A stretch of DNA of 64,000 nt from Lunularia cruciata (taxonomy: Eukaryota; Streptophyta; Marchantiopsida; Lunulariales; Lunulariaceae), in assembly GCA_948567375.1 (NCBI GenBank), contig OX419762.1, forward strand, positions 38,297,034 through 38,361,033, given 5' to 3'. Positions 13,597-27,511 of the stretch are shown one piece after another. The position numbers and the translations under genes were made by a program. Under the pieces are notes generated by a model. It was not told the DNA's origin, made no database searches, and saw nothing but the letters and a program-made list of their open reading frames with translations. How positions within the stretch are numbered: the stretch's first letter is position 1; every line of letters starts with the position of its first letter.

Positions 13597-15170
13597 TTAT
13601 AAGGTGGCAAATTGAAACTGGATCCTACCCCAAACCTACTCTTCCTGAGCTTGTGTTTGTACACCATACTCTTCCAACGTAGCTTTGGTTTCCTATAGTA
13701 GTTTTTTCTTGACTACGACTGTGGTAGAACATGCAGTACAAGGATGCATTGGGAGGTTCTCAAGGAGGTGTAGATTCACAACCAATAGTAGAATGCACAC
13801 TGTTCATATTATGCACAATCAAGTGTGTGAAGAGATTATGATGCATTTCAGGTATGCATGGTGACACGGAGATGCGAGACACTTCACTATTTTTGAATGG
13901 CAGTTTTAGGTATGAGGAAGTCGGTGAATATATGGAATTGCATTTGAACCTTTTGGTATGTCATATGGATGGTTATATGAAAATCTCTTACAGAACGTTG
14001 AGAGGGATGTTGAGAGAATTGTACACCTTGTAGCAATAAGTAAACAATAAATAAATTACCCCAAAGGTAAGTGGAAAGGAGTACAAGATACAAACTATTG
14101 CAAAAGGAATAAAGAGCGTAAGGCCCGATAGTACCATGTGGCTCACAAACAAAGACACACTAAAGTAGAGCTTGAAGGTACCATAGGAGAAAAAGCAAGT
14201 TGACAAAAAAATACCAAAGATATTAAGTAGAGAGTTGTGTACTCTTGAAATGTGTGGCAGAGGTACTCCAATGGTATGTTTGGTAAGTGTGGAGGGAGTA
14301 CCCTAGGTGTGTCTTTTACAATTGCTTGTTTATGAAAACCCAAAGCTTGAATGCATTGCAAAGTGATTGATATGTGCTATCGGTAATTGGATGTGAGAAT
14401 GGTGGAGAGGTAGCCAATGCCCCTCTCCTCTACAAAGAACCAATGCTTCATCCTTTAGAAGATCATCAAAATGTTACTTTAACCGCCCAAAAATCTCAAT
14501 TGCTAGAGAATAAAGGTATATGAAGATAGCCTAGGTGTGTAATGGTATTCCTTGCCCCTAGAAGCAATGGTCACTGCTATTTATGCTTGTGTTAATGAAT
14601 CCACTCGTAGAGGGGTTGCCACCACCAAGCATGCAAGATGCAATAAACATTCATGAAGGTAATAATATCCGCTCACACCCAATGGATAAATAGTCCTAGT
14701 AGATCCAATCATCACACAATTTGAATTTGAGCTTGTGTAACTCGTAAGATCATAGTGATAGTATCACGAACTGCATCATGGACTCTAGTGTGTTCCCCAT
14801 CTATTGCACATCATAAAAAGTGTATCCTTGCATGTCATATGGAGAACATACATTTATTGGGTCAGAAGGTCTTTGAGAGTTGGATGTGAAAGACACAACC
14901 TCAATCATAGTGTTGTAATAAACTCCTTTGAAGTAAGCGGAAGTTCTCAATCAATGGTGAAACCTAAAGCCAAGCTCTAGAGCTTTTCTCGGTAGGAAAG
15001 GCTCTAGGCAAAAAGGCATGAACTAGTCAAAAATATCCTTAGAAATTAAAATTGTTTGAATCTATTGTCATGATTGGTCCCAATAGAAATGGATTGCCTT
15101 GATGTAAAAAACTCTAAGTTAAACTAAGGACCACCGGAGCCAAAGCTCCAAAGTATACTACCATGAGACC
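13597..15170. other. Intergenic stretch, no gene seen
   Basis: No recognisable domain or long open frame was found. Short open frames here carry no motif and change frame without any splice-like pattern. Confidence 0.4.
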
Positions 15171-15175
15171 TCATC

Positions 15176-15420
15176 CCCATGACTATGAGGAGAGCTATTT
15201 GCTACTTACACCATTCAAATGACCATGACTATGAAGAGAGCTATTTGCTTCCTTCGCCATTCATATGACATGGATATGGGCATGCATTGGCCTAACAAAG
15301 TGGAGACGGTATATCACATAATGTTATCAAACATTTGCACATATAATAATCAAAGTGCATTAAGAAGCAAAGCAAAGAATAACATGGATTGTCAAGGATT
15401 GGAGTGTAGACACATATGAT
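15176..15420 (+). repeat. Copy of a dispersed coding-like repeat, with a 47-bp tandem duplication
   Basis: Bases 15,176-15,222 and 15,223-15,268 are a tandem duplicate of about 47 bp. The plus-strand translation (MKRAICFLRHSYDM... PNKVETVYHIMLSNI) resembles the minus-strand translation at 59,950-59,732 (TIRRAIYCIHHSFDS... PNKVDKVFLIVLSNIRKYG). Both therefore derive from one repeat family, which I do not recognise. The fragment is short and broken. Confidence 0.5.
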
Positions 15421-18400
15421 TGGTACTTTTAGAAAGATTTTTAAGAAAACTGCATACTTTTCATAAAGATGAGAGATACTAGGGAAGCCGATCCGATGAG
15501 TTTGGAGCATAATGCACTTTGCAACTAAGATGAATTCCAACCAACGTCAATTCACATGTCACCATGATCAGTGAACAATTAATTAGATAATACTAATAAC
15601 CAACAATCAAATTAATAACTCAGGGAACAATAAAACCTTCGGCCGATACACTCTCAAGGATATTCCTACCTTGGGTGTACTTATTTCTAATTAACAAAAG
15701 CGTTAAGAGGAGGTCGAACTAATGTGTGCTGCTATTTACTCTGGGGTGGGGCTTCTGCTGTGTAGATATGGAGAAATTGCAATTGTACGTACAGCAGAAT
15801 CCCCATCTAATTTAATCTACTGACGTCTAACATACATTTTTTTCACATCATGTGCATTGCGTCTGTACCTGCCGTGGTTGGCTCTCCAACATCTCAAGCA
15901 TACATCGATCATGCTGGTGCGTGATTCTCATTCTAACATGCCTATTATATTTAGCCTTTGCATTTCCTTCTCTGCTGGACTTCCATTTCCAGTATTCTCG
16001 CGTGAACGTGAGAGAATAAATAGGTTGTCTACTAGATGGCATATGCTACAAAACAGAGGAATCATTGATGACGAGTACTAGTGGAGTGAATACATCTCCG
16101 ATTGCTGATAGCGTGATCAGCATTCGATTCCTTCACTCGGACGCCGAGGTGATGAACTGTACCAACAACCTACTGTAGGTTTGAGTACACACCTAGAGAA
16201 TCGGTGATGGATGACATCGTGCAGTTCCATCGTAGGCGTAAATGTGTGGTTTTTTATCCCGACTAAGACCCTGAGGCTTTGGAATGCCTTAGTTTTGCAC
16301 GTTAAGTTCGTGGCCCTCCTTTGAAGTTGAGCTTCTTTCATCCGGAACTCAAGGAGTGCCTGCGGACGTAACAACAAACCCAAGGTAAGTAATCACTCCG
16401 TCCAGCCGAGGCCTCTTGAGGATGAACATGGAACATATTCTTCCTAGCTTCTCCTACTCCTACCGATCAGGCGATCCTGCTACCAAAAATGTGCATTGCA
16501 GTACTTATACACTGTTGTTGCAGAAACTCCTGTTTGAGTTCCTGTAAACTCCTGCTTGAATTCCTGTCTGTATCTAAACGATTTTGGGATCATTGTTCTT
16601 TACAATCTCCTTAATGAGGACAGACAATCCAATGAGGTTGGATAATCTCGTCTCTGCCCTCTTGCTTTCGCTCGAAACGAATTGCCATCCAAATTGGTCG
16701 CGAAACACCGCCACTAACAGCTCGCTCACCTGTATCGCCTCTATAGTTTTCTCGATGATTTTCAACCGGGTGAACGTGAGAGTATGTCAAATCTAACAGT
16801 GCATGAATCCCATGTTCGTGTTTCATACTCCTAGCATGGACTCCATTTTCGTCCTCCGGGGGCTTGTAATATGACCGAGCTGTCTCTGGATACCGACCCA
16901 GGAACCTCATCACCATCCCGAAACTGAATCCCACTAATTCCCAACTCAGCTTCCCCACAGATTGCACAGACATCCTCTATCGATGCCTCCAGCACCGAAT
17001 CAAACTCGTCTTCAATCGATCCGAATTAAAACGCTCCTGAACTTCCCCTTGCAATTCGACGCTTGTTTACCCTCAAGCAATAGACAATTGCAACTCCTTA
17101 AATCCGTGTAGCTGATCTGAAGTCTGGACTTCTGTAATCTAACGGGCTATGCATGGATTCACCTCCCAATTCTACAATCGATAATAAATGTGAAACACTG
17201 GCGGTAGAGAAGCAAGATTGATTCAAGTTTGGTACAGAGACCTGGAGCAGCTGCTGCTGCAACGCTTTGATCACATCACAAGAAAATCATCTGACTCCCA
17301 AGGCAAGGTACCATTCTCTAATCCCGTGACTTCTTCTTCGCTTAGGACCCAGATACTCTTCGTCTATTCAAAGTCCGTCCACTCTCCGGGTGGCTTTCCA
17401 AACGCGTTGTTGTGCTAGCTTCTAATGATACAGCAAATGGGCCGACTACTCACCGCACGCGTTTCAGCAGGCGTTCTCGACGCCACAGTGTGCAGTTCCA
17501 AAGCAATAAGAACACGTTTCCATAAGTTCCAACTGCCCAGTTGATTGACCGCAGTTAAAGGAAGAACGGGCCCACGCGCTTCCACAGTCACGGGTTCTCA
17601 ACTGGACGGAGCGGCCCGGCGGGGTCTTGGCACTTCGAGATCACCGACAGTTGCTCAAAATGTTCGAAGAATCAAGTCTGGCTTGGCCTGTCCTTGTTGC
17701 CAAAGCCTGTAAAACGGCTTTAAGAATCTGCTTCATCGACCGTTCGCTTCAAAGGCAACATTTAAGGTTCGGTCAATACGCATCTTTGCTGCTGAGATTC
17801 TTTGAGTTCTGACTTAACGGACTGGGAAAGCAAAATCATTCCCTGCTTTACTTTCTACTCACTGTGAATGAGTTCGGACTTTCAGTTGCCACACGGTAAG
17901 CCGCTTATTAGTCCGCTTATTTGACTCCCAGTATTTGGTGGTTCATGTCACACTCAGTGACTGACTGCAAAAGTCAAGGGAATGCTCCGGCAATTCAAAA
18001 CGCTCTAGACGTGAGTGAAGACGTTACGAATAGATAGTGCTCGTGCAAGGTACAGATAGTTGGAGATTAGTTCTAATTTCACCTTACAACATGGGGTTTA
18101 GTACAGTTTTGCTTACAATTAATTACGCGTTAAGTCGATTCAAAAGAAAAGGTACATGTAAAAAGTTAGAACAGCAACAATTGTGAGTGCACATGAATTC
18201 ACTTGTCCATATTTCTCTATAATAGCTCGGATATCTTAGGTGCGATATGGCAGATTGGCTTAGCCCCATTTTTTTATTTTTTTTATTTTTTTTTCTCCCT
18301 TGTAAGGGTTGATGGGGTCTTCCTATCCTTCGTTTTTTCTACGCGGTCGTTTCGTTTCTCTATTTCTCTGTAATACGGAAATATTTTATAAGGAACGGGG

Positions 18401-18680
18401 AGAGACGTACCATGATGTAAATGTAAAGGTTCAATTCGTAAAATCACCGATAGGAGTTATATGAGAAATGTTTTTTTGGGGGGTTCTTATAGATATCCTT
18501 AAAATCGCAGTTGAAACCTCCTAATCACACCTTCTAAGATGGAAAGTAGAATAACACATCGATCGAGAGGAGGGGAGAGGAGACGAGAGTGCTTGAGTGT
18601 GATGAGAGATCGGACAGTACTATCAAATTGAAAATTATCAGAGTGATGAATCAAGTGAATAGTTAATTATCTTCTTCTTT
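15421..18680. other. Lower-copy, more GC-rich stretch with no resolvable gene
   Basis: This stretch looks less repetitive than its surroundings and has more CpG. A plus-strand coding-like run at 16,208-16,373 (beginning MDDIVQFHRRRKC) is broken by stops. A strong donor-like site, CCAAG/GTAAGT, follows at about 16,384. A minus-strand segment near 17,010-16,850 reads EDVCAICGEAELG, a C-x2-C stretch. None of these could be built into a gene model. Confidence 0.35.
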
Positions 18681-18684
18681 TTTC

Positions 18685-20900
18685 AATTTTTGCTCCAATA
18701 TATACAAACGAATGTTTATGGATTTCATATCAGAAGTTTATCGTGTGCATAGATTGTATAGATATGGTTTCTGGACATGTGGTTTTGCGGTGAGACTCTT
18801 TTATTAGGATTTGATTGGGAGCCAGTTTAGTAAAGAGATGGAAGAGTAAGTTTTGAGTATTTTAAATATTAAGAGTCTTAAGGGTTAGTATTTACTCCAA
18901 AAACTGAGATATATCTTTATCCCTTCTAAGTAAAGTGTCTATAGCACATTGTGCATAATGCCCCCCCTTGCCACTCAAGGCAGCAGCACTAACATGAATC
19001 TACCTCCTAACCAATAAGATCTTTGTGTATCGTTCTCATGTCAACTTTTACCTTATATAAAGTTGAGAGTATGCGGTACATGTATAAGAATGTATTTCTT
19101 TTTGCTCTAAGCAAATTTATAGAGAAGCAAACATGAATTAGCATAAGGAGAACTACAGTAGCATGCAATCCTCGAATATCCAAAGTTTTAGTTTCAAATA
19201 CTGGCACTCCTATACGTAAAATTACAATTATTAGAAGATAAATATTCATATTGGAAAGTATGCAACGATTATAATTGGACCATTTGGAATATCCCCATGA
19301 AGTGGGTTAACAAGATTAAAATCAATGGGATCTAGAATTACGAAGGTTACTAAAGTTATGTTATCCCGTATATTATTCATCTCGATGGTAAATAGATAAA
19401 ATTGTGGATGCAGTTTGCAATCCACACACCTGCTATTTACTGCTATTGATAACTAGTGTTCCATGCTTGTGCTTATTTCACCGGTTTTCATATACACTCA
19501 ATGATGAGATTAGAGAAGTTTTTTGCTATGGGTTTGGCATGTAAAACATAAGGAGGTGGTAGCTAGATTATTAGCAACTAAATCCTAAGTTGGAGATGTT
19601 GCGCGGAAGGAGTCCACACACATTACATATGATAAAAGGAAGTTTGTAATACATGATACTTAAGGTTTGCTTGTGATGGTTTTGGACTCTAGGTCATGCT
19701 TTGGAGTACAGTAGAGTTGTATAAGCCATATATCCTCTATTTAGTACTAATTTTATGGACAAGAATATTTTTTTCTCCTGTCCATTATAATCTATAGTGT
19801 GAGATCAAGATATAACATTTGAGATCCTGGATTCTCAATCAATCATAGATAATTGTGATAGATCTATTTTTCTATACTTTTCTATACCTCTAGATTTTGT
19901 AATAGATTAGACTGATTTATCTTAAAATGTATATAATTCTATCATATAAATGATTAGAAACTTCTAGAAGATACTCTAGAGAAACTTAAAGAGTTTCATA
20001 AAAAAATTCCAATGAAGTTAATTAGCAAGCTTACTAAGGATTAAATAAACTAGTAACATACTAAAAACCATCTTGGGCTCTAAGGTCCTGAGTAACCTTT
20101 GTAAGGGGTGAGTAAATTAGCTAAAAAGAAAAAAAAAATTGCTAATAAGAAAGCTTTAACGTGTGAAGGCATTGGCATTAGGAATTTATGCCATTCAATT
20201 TTTGGTTCAACTCTTCTCTTTTATCTCCATTGGTTAATTCTCTTTGATTCTAGTCTTTTATCTTAATATAAGAGCAAGAATAAGATAGATAGAATCTATG
20301 GTCTGTTGAACAATTTCTTCTAAATCATTAGGATGTTTATGTCTATATATGATATCCTAGTCCCATTTTCACCAATTTATAGTATCTCATCTTGGTTAAA
20401 TTTTCTTGGGATATTATCTTTATATCAAATTTGCGTTAAGTACTTATAGTTATTGTGTGCAAGTGTACTTATATTTATTGCGTTAAGTACTTATATTTAT
20501 TTTGAATTGTAATGTGATTTATTTTTTACTTTGATAAATGATGGTAATAATAAACATAATGATAAAAATATGATATAAGTACTGCAACAATAAATTGAAA
20601 ATCTTAGCATGATCAACCTAACTGGTAGCATGATCAACCCTAAGTGGAATGAGTGGTATTTAGAAAAGAACCAGTTACGTTGTTTTCCTTAGCTAAAACT
20701 ATTTGACAGGGAGTTAATTTAGATTGTATGGAGAAATTTTGCTTGATTGGGAGTAATATATATGGGATTGCTTATGATATATGTCGTACTATGCATAGAG
20801 TAACATATATATGATGATCCTTAAATTTATTTGTTGCAAGGCAATAAGAGTAAATTGGAAAATCTTGGTGGAGGTATCAAGTGGAGCAAGAATAATATGG
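18685..20900. repeat. Dispersed repeat copy A (2.2 kb)
   Basis: This aligns over almost its whole length with 25,755-28,135 in direct orientation. The exception is the segment 18,913-19,215, which matches the other copy in inverted orientation. It is non-coding as far as I can see. No TIRs, LTRs or target duplication were found, so its class is unknown. Confidence 0.75.
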
Positions 20901-21239
20901 TTGTGTAGAATTGATTGATTTTCTACCGGAATTCAAGAAAACACTCGAATCTAGATAATTAGGGTAACCGAGTATCTAAGGAAATATCACCATTACAAAT
21001 TAGGGAACCATCCAATTGTTAAACTAAATAGAATCCATAGATACTCTAGAGATTTGCGGATGGTGCCGATAATTTTGATCCGGATGAGAAATTTCTCTAA
21101 GCGACAGAAGTTTCCCTGTGCAAGCTCGCGGATAACGCACAAAAGGCTAGTTTTTTATATGTTCATGAATTTGGCGAAACTCACCATATAATGTCTATAC
21201 ACGTGTAATTACTCCTAAGCTCCAGTTTAAAGTCAGTTT

Positions 21240-21590
21240 TGCGATTCAACGTTATTACCTTGAAATCTTGCGGGCAATGTTATTGATTTGAAATTTGCCA
21301 GTCTTTTCGTCTGAATTGAGGTGATGGAAATGGTACTTACTCTTTCCAATTGAATTGAACCTAATCCCATCTTCGTGTCTTACCATTTTTCCTTTATTCC
21401 CTCTAACGTTCCATGGTAACGAGAGATCAAGATAAATAGGTGTACGACGAATCTGCGATCGTTGGTGACGAGAAAGTCATGGAACATTCTGCGAATGTCG
21501 TGAGATCGAAATGTATGGTCCTCCGACGAACCAGATGCTACACGTTGTGTATATATATATATATATATAAAAGATTCATAAAATGAACAA
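21240..21590. repeat. Left half of a repeat split by the LINE
   Basis: This matches 30,850-31,110 (shared 'gaatctgcgatc' and 'cgaaccagatgct' blocks). The right half lies at 25,288-25,770 and matches 31,120-31,600. The uninterrupted copy at 30,850-31,600 therefore marks the LINE at 21,594-25,286 as a later insertion. A short AT run (21,551-21,569) lies near the junction. Confidence 0.7.
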
Positions 21591-21593
21591 GGG

Positions 21594-24500
21594 CGATCGC
21601 GTTGAACAAACTAAGGATGGGAAGACCCCATCAAGCCATACAAGGGAGAAACAAAAAGGTAAAATGGGGCTAAGCTCTAAAAGAGTCTATATGAAAAATT
21701 TGCACTACCGCACCTAAAATATCCGAGCTATGCAAGTCGGACAAACAAATGTGAATATATGAAGAAACATCATCTAATGTAATTGCTTTCCTATGGATTA
21801 CACCAACCATTGTGTTCTGTAGAGCAATGTACACACGTTTTGTCTAAAATATGCTATAAAGTATGAGAGTGAGAGTGGTAATCTCTAGCATTTAACATGA
21901 TAAGCCTTAGTGCACTCCCCACAAATGTGTCCAAGTCGTGTCCATATAACTCCAAGGCTAGTGGAACAAAGAGGTGACCTCACTACATGCCCCTTGGAGA
22001 CCTTGCGACTTGCTATTGCTCTCGCCGCCCATCCAGGAGATGGGTAATCACTCCCTCCAAAATTGTATCTTGCGTAGGGTCCGTAACCACGACATCCACT
22101 ACTATCATCTGATATCTTGGACCAAGTATAAGTGTGCACTGACATGTGTCATCTGCAAAGCATACGAATGCCCCTCCAAGCCAAGTATTCACTCTCTCGT
22201 GCCATAGCAAACACTATGTCCCTAATAGCATCATGGGTAGCTATTCTCTATCCTCCAAAAGGACACCATGTCATATGGACCACTATTGCATCTAGTGTAG
22301 AACCATACTCACAAGTGAGTAATGAAGATGCAGATGGGTGGACCAAACCTAGGAGAAACCCCATCGCTGTAGAGAAAGTAGATGGTGTAAGTCGGAATGC
22401 CCTAATGCACGATCAAGCTAGGATCCAAGAGCATGCACCCTTGCTAGAGCGAGAGCAAATACATGCTCTAGTAGCATGAGGAATGGACGAGTCAACTAAG
22501 AGAAAATGTAATGTATGCTCACATTGTCACTCTATCAAGGAAGACTATAAATCTTTAGTCCAATATGACAATAGTGAAGCAAAAGATGGAAAGTCCTCTC
22601 ATGCCCGTGGAAATAGACTATCTCTTATCTCCCGCAATACATCTGGAGAGAAAAAGATCCGCCCTCCACCTTTATCACATAAGTATCCAAAACCGGCCTA
22701 TCAACAACCACAAAATGAGAGGAAAGTAAGGGTGCCAAGAGAGCCCAACTACCCAAAAATGCTAGAGGTGTTGTCTCCTCCATAGATAGCAACCCAACCC
22801 CTCCACATGAGATTGGCAAAGTTGTCTATCTACATGCCAAATCCCCTATCACACACTCAAATGTCCTTGGTCCAATAATATCACCAAAGACTCCCATAAT
22901 CCTCCTATCAAAGGCTCTCAAACGTCATAAGAAGGACAAGGAGGGAAGAACTGTATGAATGAGGTAGGATGGTCAACGAGCAATATTAGAGGAGAGTATA
23001 CCAAATGCTACATGTGGATCTCCTAGTAATAGAAGGTCATCCACATGGAGAACATTCTTTGCAAGGACAACATCTAAGAAGCGAGTGAAAAAATCCTTGG
23101 ATCCTATTGGCACTCCAAGAACATATAGTCCATCCGTAGATGTGATACACCCCTCTAGAAGCTCAAGGTGACAAAGGATACCCAAAGGGACCATGCCCTA
23201 CACTTTGACACCTTGATTCTCAAGCCTAGTATATGTAGCTCGATAGTCAAGTAGTCAAAGGCCTGCTTAATCTGATCTACATGGCCCACAATGTGTGTAT
23301 CATGTACCAAGAAAGGAAATACACAACATGGCATGGTCAAAGTAGTAGATAGGAGAACTCTAAAGTGAACCATGGAAAATAAGGGTCCCCCTAAAGGATC
23401 TCTCTAACATGTACCAATAGTTGATTCCAAGACTGTGAACAATCATGTAGGTAGTAAAGGGAAGCATGAGAGCCATAAAAAACCACACAAAAGAAATAAG
23501 ACTTGCCAAGAATCTACCGGCCTCCCTAAGCTCTCTAAAGATAGATGCCTGTGAGATGTTATTAAAATCATTCTCAATATCCACCCAGAGGACGATCCAC
23601 TCCGGATGGATCTAAGAGTGCCCTAATGCCTAGAGATATAGCCTCACATCCTCCAAGTGTAGCTACTTAAAATTAATATGGACTAAGGTGTTGTCAAAAG
23701 TGAAATGATGTTGAAGGATAATGGTACAACTAACCAAATGCAAAGAGATCTTTCCAATAGCAATTGGTCTAATGCCCCCCCATATCCTTCTCCATCTCAA
23801 GAAGTCGACTAGCACCTAACACCTTACTAACAAACATAGGAATGTCTCCTCTCGCTCCACCTACAACCACCCAAAACAACACAATAAAACCACTAGAAGG
23901 ATCATCTGCCTAAAAGCAATCTCTAAGGTGCTCATAAACCATCTCTAAGAAGCCTCTTGAGGAAAGGCAAGGGGCAATGCACAATGCTTGTGCAAAAAGC
24001 GACCTATCAAGACATAAAGACTACTCAAGCTGATAATCTAAGACCTCTTGTGGTAGTCCCTCTATTGTTATATGATGTAGTGAGCATAGGAAGAGATAGT
24101 CTCATCAATAAGACTCGCCATAAACAAAGGATGTAGTGCTCGTGTTGCTCTACTAAACTCTCCCACCTAACCCAATGTCCTAAACCATCGTAATCGAGTG
24201 GACTTTGTGGTATCCTATGGCAAAGCTTGTCTCCTAAAATGTGTAGTCCTAACACACTCCTCTTGAAGGGCCATTCAATCCCACGCTTAGAATCAAAAAA
24301 TGTAGCAACCATCTCTTTATGCCCCGCATGTCCCCCTCTAACATAACAAAGACACCATCAAGGGAGTAAGAGGAATAAGAGTCATGCTAACTCATCCAAG
24401 TGATCACGTGCCAAACAATCAAGTGGTAAGCAAAAACCATGTCTAGCCTCATCATGGAGTGTGCGGGTAGCCTATGGAATAGACGTAGACATGGAAAACT

Positions 24501-25286
24501 AGTCTCAAATAACCCTAAAATGCAACCCGATTGAGTAGCTAACCACTCCCACGACTCGATCGGTATCCTTGGAAGTATAAACGAAGGGATAGAAGAAGCG
24601 TGTGTAAACCCAAGTGTCACTGCTGTTGATGCGATTGCTCGCCTCATATGAGTATACCAAGTGATCCAATCATAGTCCTTGTGCATCTTTCTCACATGGG
24701 TCTTTACTCCTTGGGAGGTAAAGCGTTGGTGACACATTGGGCATGGTGTATCCTAAGCCGCTCTGAGCAACCCCACATGGGAAAGTGTAACCATGGCTAG
24801 CACAAAAATAAAGATAAAAACACATGATACCCCTCTCTATATCTTTCCATACTTACAAAACCACAACTCCTCAGATTCCAATTCACGTAAGAAAATATAA
24901 TCTCTCAAAACCCTAAAAACTATAAACTCTCATAACTTTCAATTTTCATTTCTAAAATTTTTAAACTAAATCCCAAGATATATGTATCATATAAAAAAGA
25001 TTAAAGACTAAAATTCTTGACCCATCACTCTCAATGGACAATGATCATTCTAAACACTAAAAATCCTCATAACTTTCTACTCAATTCTCCGTAGTCTTCA
25101 ATCTAGTACCAATAAAACCTAAATTGAAGAGAGAAGAGAATCTACTGTTCACTCCAATGTTATATGCTAGAGAGCACTCAGAAAATATAGATCTTTCTTC
25201 TCACATCTCTCCCTCTCCTCTCTACACACTCTCCCGAGTATATCGCAAAAGGATGATGAGCAAAAGACATCATTAAGGGGGTAGAC
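21594..25286 (-). mobile_element. R2-like non-LTR retrotransposon (LINE), near full length but decayed
   Basis: The element reads leftward. The coding region seems to start near 24,794. First comes a C2H2-type zinc finger (CPMCHQRFTSQGVKTHVRKMH, near 24,745-24,680). Reverse-transcriptase segments follow: the start near 23,584 (IENDFNNISQASIFREL), QGDP near 23,390, and a DTHIVG segment near 23,300. A thumb-like segment with ISCGGVGLLSMEE lies near 22,815. The C-terminal endonuclease-like tail is at 22,210-21,885. An N-terminal finger, central RT and C-terminal nuclease is the R2-group layout. Several frameshifts and stops interrupt the frame, and the usual YADD-type catalytic box reads LVHD, so it is dead. 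The 5' untranslated part is about 490 bp. The 3' end has no poly(A). It split a repeat whose intact copy is at 30,850-31,600. Confidence 0.78.
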
Positions 25287-25754
25287 AGGGTACAAGAGGT
25301 AAGGTCTGGTGTTGGAAAACTTCATGACAACCGTCATATGAAGATTTCGTAGCCAAGAAAATGCAGGCACCTGTCCTACTCACTAAAACCTAAAGCTTAG
25401 TAGCTTTGTCTCTTTGCAAGCGGTTCTCTTGAACATGTCCTGCAGTGAGAAATTTAGGGAAAAATAACGGTGCTTGAAACCAATGGCTCGGCACCTGTTT
25501 GCGACTCTTGAGTGTTTCTGCCTTCGCACTTGCTCTACATATGGTACAGTATCTGATCATGTGCTAATTGATCGCTTCCCATAGTCCGGTCGGATGGGTA
25601 CTTATCTTCAAAGCCAGATAATCCCAAATGAATGTGAAATGAGATGAATGGATGCCAAGCACATGCCACACGAATTTGATACTTGTTCCCCAGATACAAG
25701 CGTGGAATCCAAATAGCACTGTCTTAAAGTTGTTCACAAGGTTCTTTAATGTTT

Positions 25755-27446
25755 TCAATTCTTGTTCCATTCTTGTTTATATACAATAGATGGTTCTGGA
25801 GGTTCATATCAGAAGTTTAAATTGTGTATGTAGATTTTATAAAATACTAGGTGGTTTTATTGTAAGGTTATTTTTTTATGATTTGATTGAACCACCTTAG
25901 AAAGTTAAAGAGATGAGAAGAGGAAGTTGTGATTTTTTAAATGTTAAGAGTTTTAAGAGTCTTTATTCCAAAAACTGAGATATCGGAGTGCCAGTAGGGT
26001 TGTAGATTTGAACTAAAAATTTGGATATTGGAGTATTTTGTGCCTCTCCTCCCGGGAGACTGCTTAGAGCAGCAAATGTTACATTAGAAATATGCTACAT
26101 ACTCTTTACTTTTTATAAAGCAAAGGTTGATATGAGAAAAATACAAAAAGAATTTACTGGTTAGGAGGTTAATTCATATTGGTGTTGAGTGGCAATTGAT
26201 GCATTATGCACGATACGCCATAGTCTCTTTACCTTAGAAGTGATAAGTACTTATATGTGACCAATACATAAGGATTACATTTTTTTAGAAGATAAATCTC
26301 ATAACGGAAAGATATGCAACAATTATAATTGGACCACTCAAAATATTCCTCTGAGATAGGTATCAAGATTTAAATATGTGATATCTACTATTATTAAGGT
26401 CATCTTTATCCCATAGTTTATTCTTCTTCATGGTATATTGATAAAGTTGTGGAAGTGGTCTGCAATCTATGTACTTGCATTTAGTGCTATTCACAACTAG
26501 TTATCCGAGCTGCTTGTGCTTATTTCACTTGTTCTCATATACACTCAATGATGAGATTAGAGAAGATTTCTGCTTGGGAATTGGTATAGTTATTGCTCCT
26601 CTTACCCCCAACATTGTGTCTTCATTATACTAGGGTGTGGCATGCAAAAAAGTGAGGAGGTTGTAGCTAGATTATTGACAGTTAAATTCTAAGTTGGAAA
26701 TTTTGCTATAGCCTTGGAGGGATCCATACACATTATGCGGTAAAAAGGAGTTTCTAATGCAATATAATATAGGTTCTTTTGTGATAGTATTGGACTCTAG
26801 GTCATGCTTGGAGTATAATAGAGTTGCATTAGCCTTGCTTCTTCTATCTAGTCTTATGTCTTATGGAAGAAAATATTTTTTTCTTGTGTTATTTATATTC
26901 TCTAGTGGGAGATTAAGTAATATCATTGGAGATTTTTGAGTCTCAATCAATAATTGTACTCATAATGTCTTGGTAGATCACATTTTTCTATACTTGTGAG
27001 TATCCACTATAATGAGTTTTTGTAATAGTACTAGACCAATTTACCTTAAGAGTATAATTTTATCATAAGGGACAAGAAACTTCTAGAAGATACTCTAGAA
27101 AAACCTTAAAAGTTTTATTAAGAAATATAATGAAGATACTTAGCGGCTTATCAAGGATTAAAGTGACTAGTAAGGTATTCAAGAACCTAAAGTGTTGACG
27201 TACCTTCATAAGAATTGAGTAACTTTGGCTGGAAAGTTAATGACAAATTTTGTTAATAAGCAAGCCTGTACTCATCTCCAAGCCTAGGCCTTGTCATTAA
27301 GAGCTCATTCCATTTAGCTCTTGGTCTAACTCTTCCTCTTTATCTTCATTACTTATCTCTTTCATTTTTTAGTTTTTTATTTTGATATAAGAGCAAGAAT
27401 GGAAAGAGCCGATGGTCCTCTTAAAAAGATTCCTCTAAATCATTGG

Positions 27447-27511
<65 letters not shown>

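Noticed and set aside
16611-16973. 120-aa minus-strand frame as a host exon
   Set aside because: The protein has no recognisable motif, and no consistent set of splice sites extends it. An overlapping frame with a C-x2-C stretch is equally plausible.
22132-22785. Two plus-strand open frames over the LINE
   Set aside because: They are antisense shadows of the minus-strand LINE coding region and show no domain of their own.
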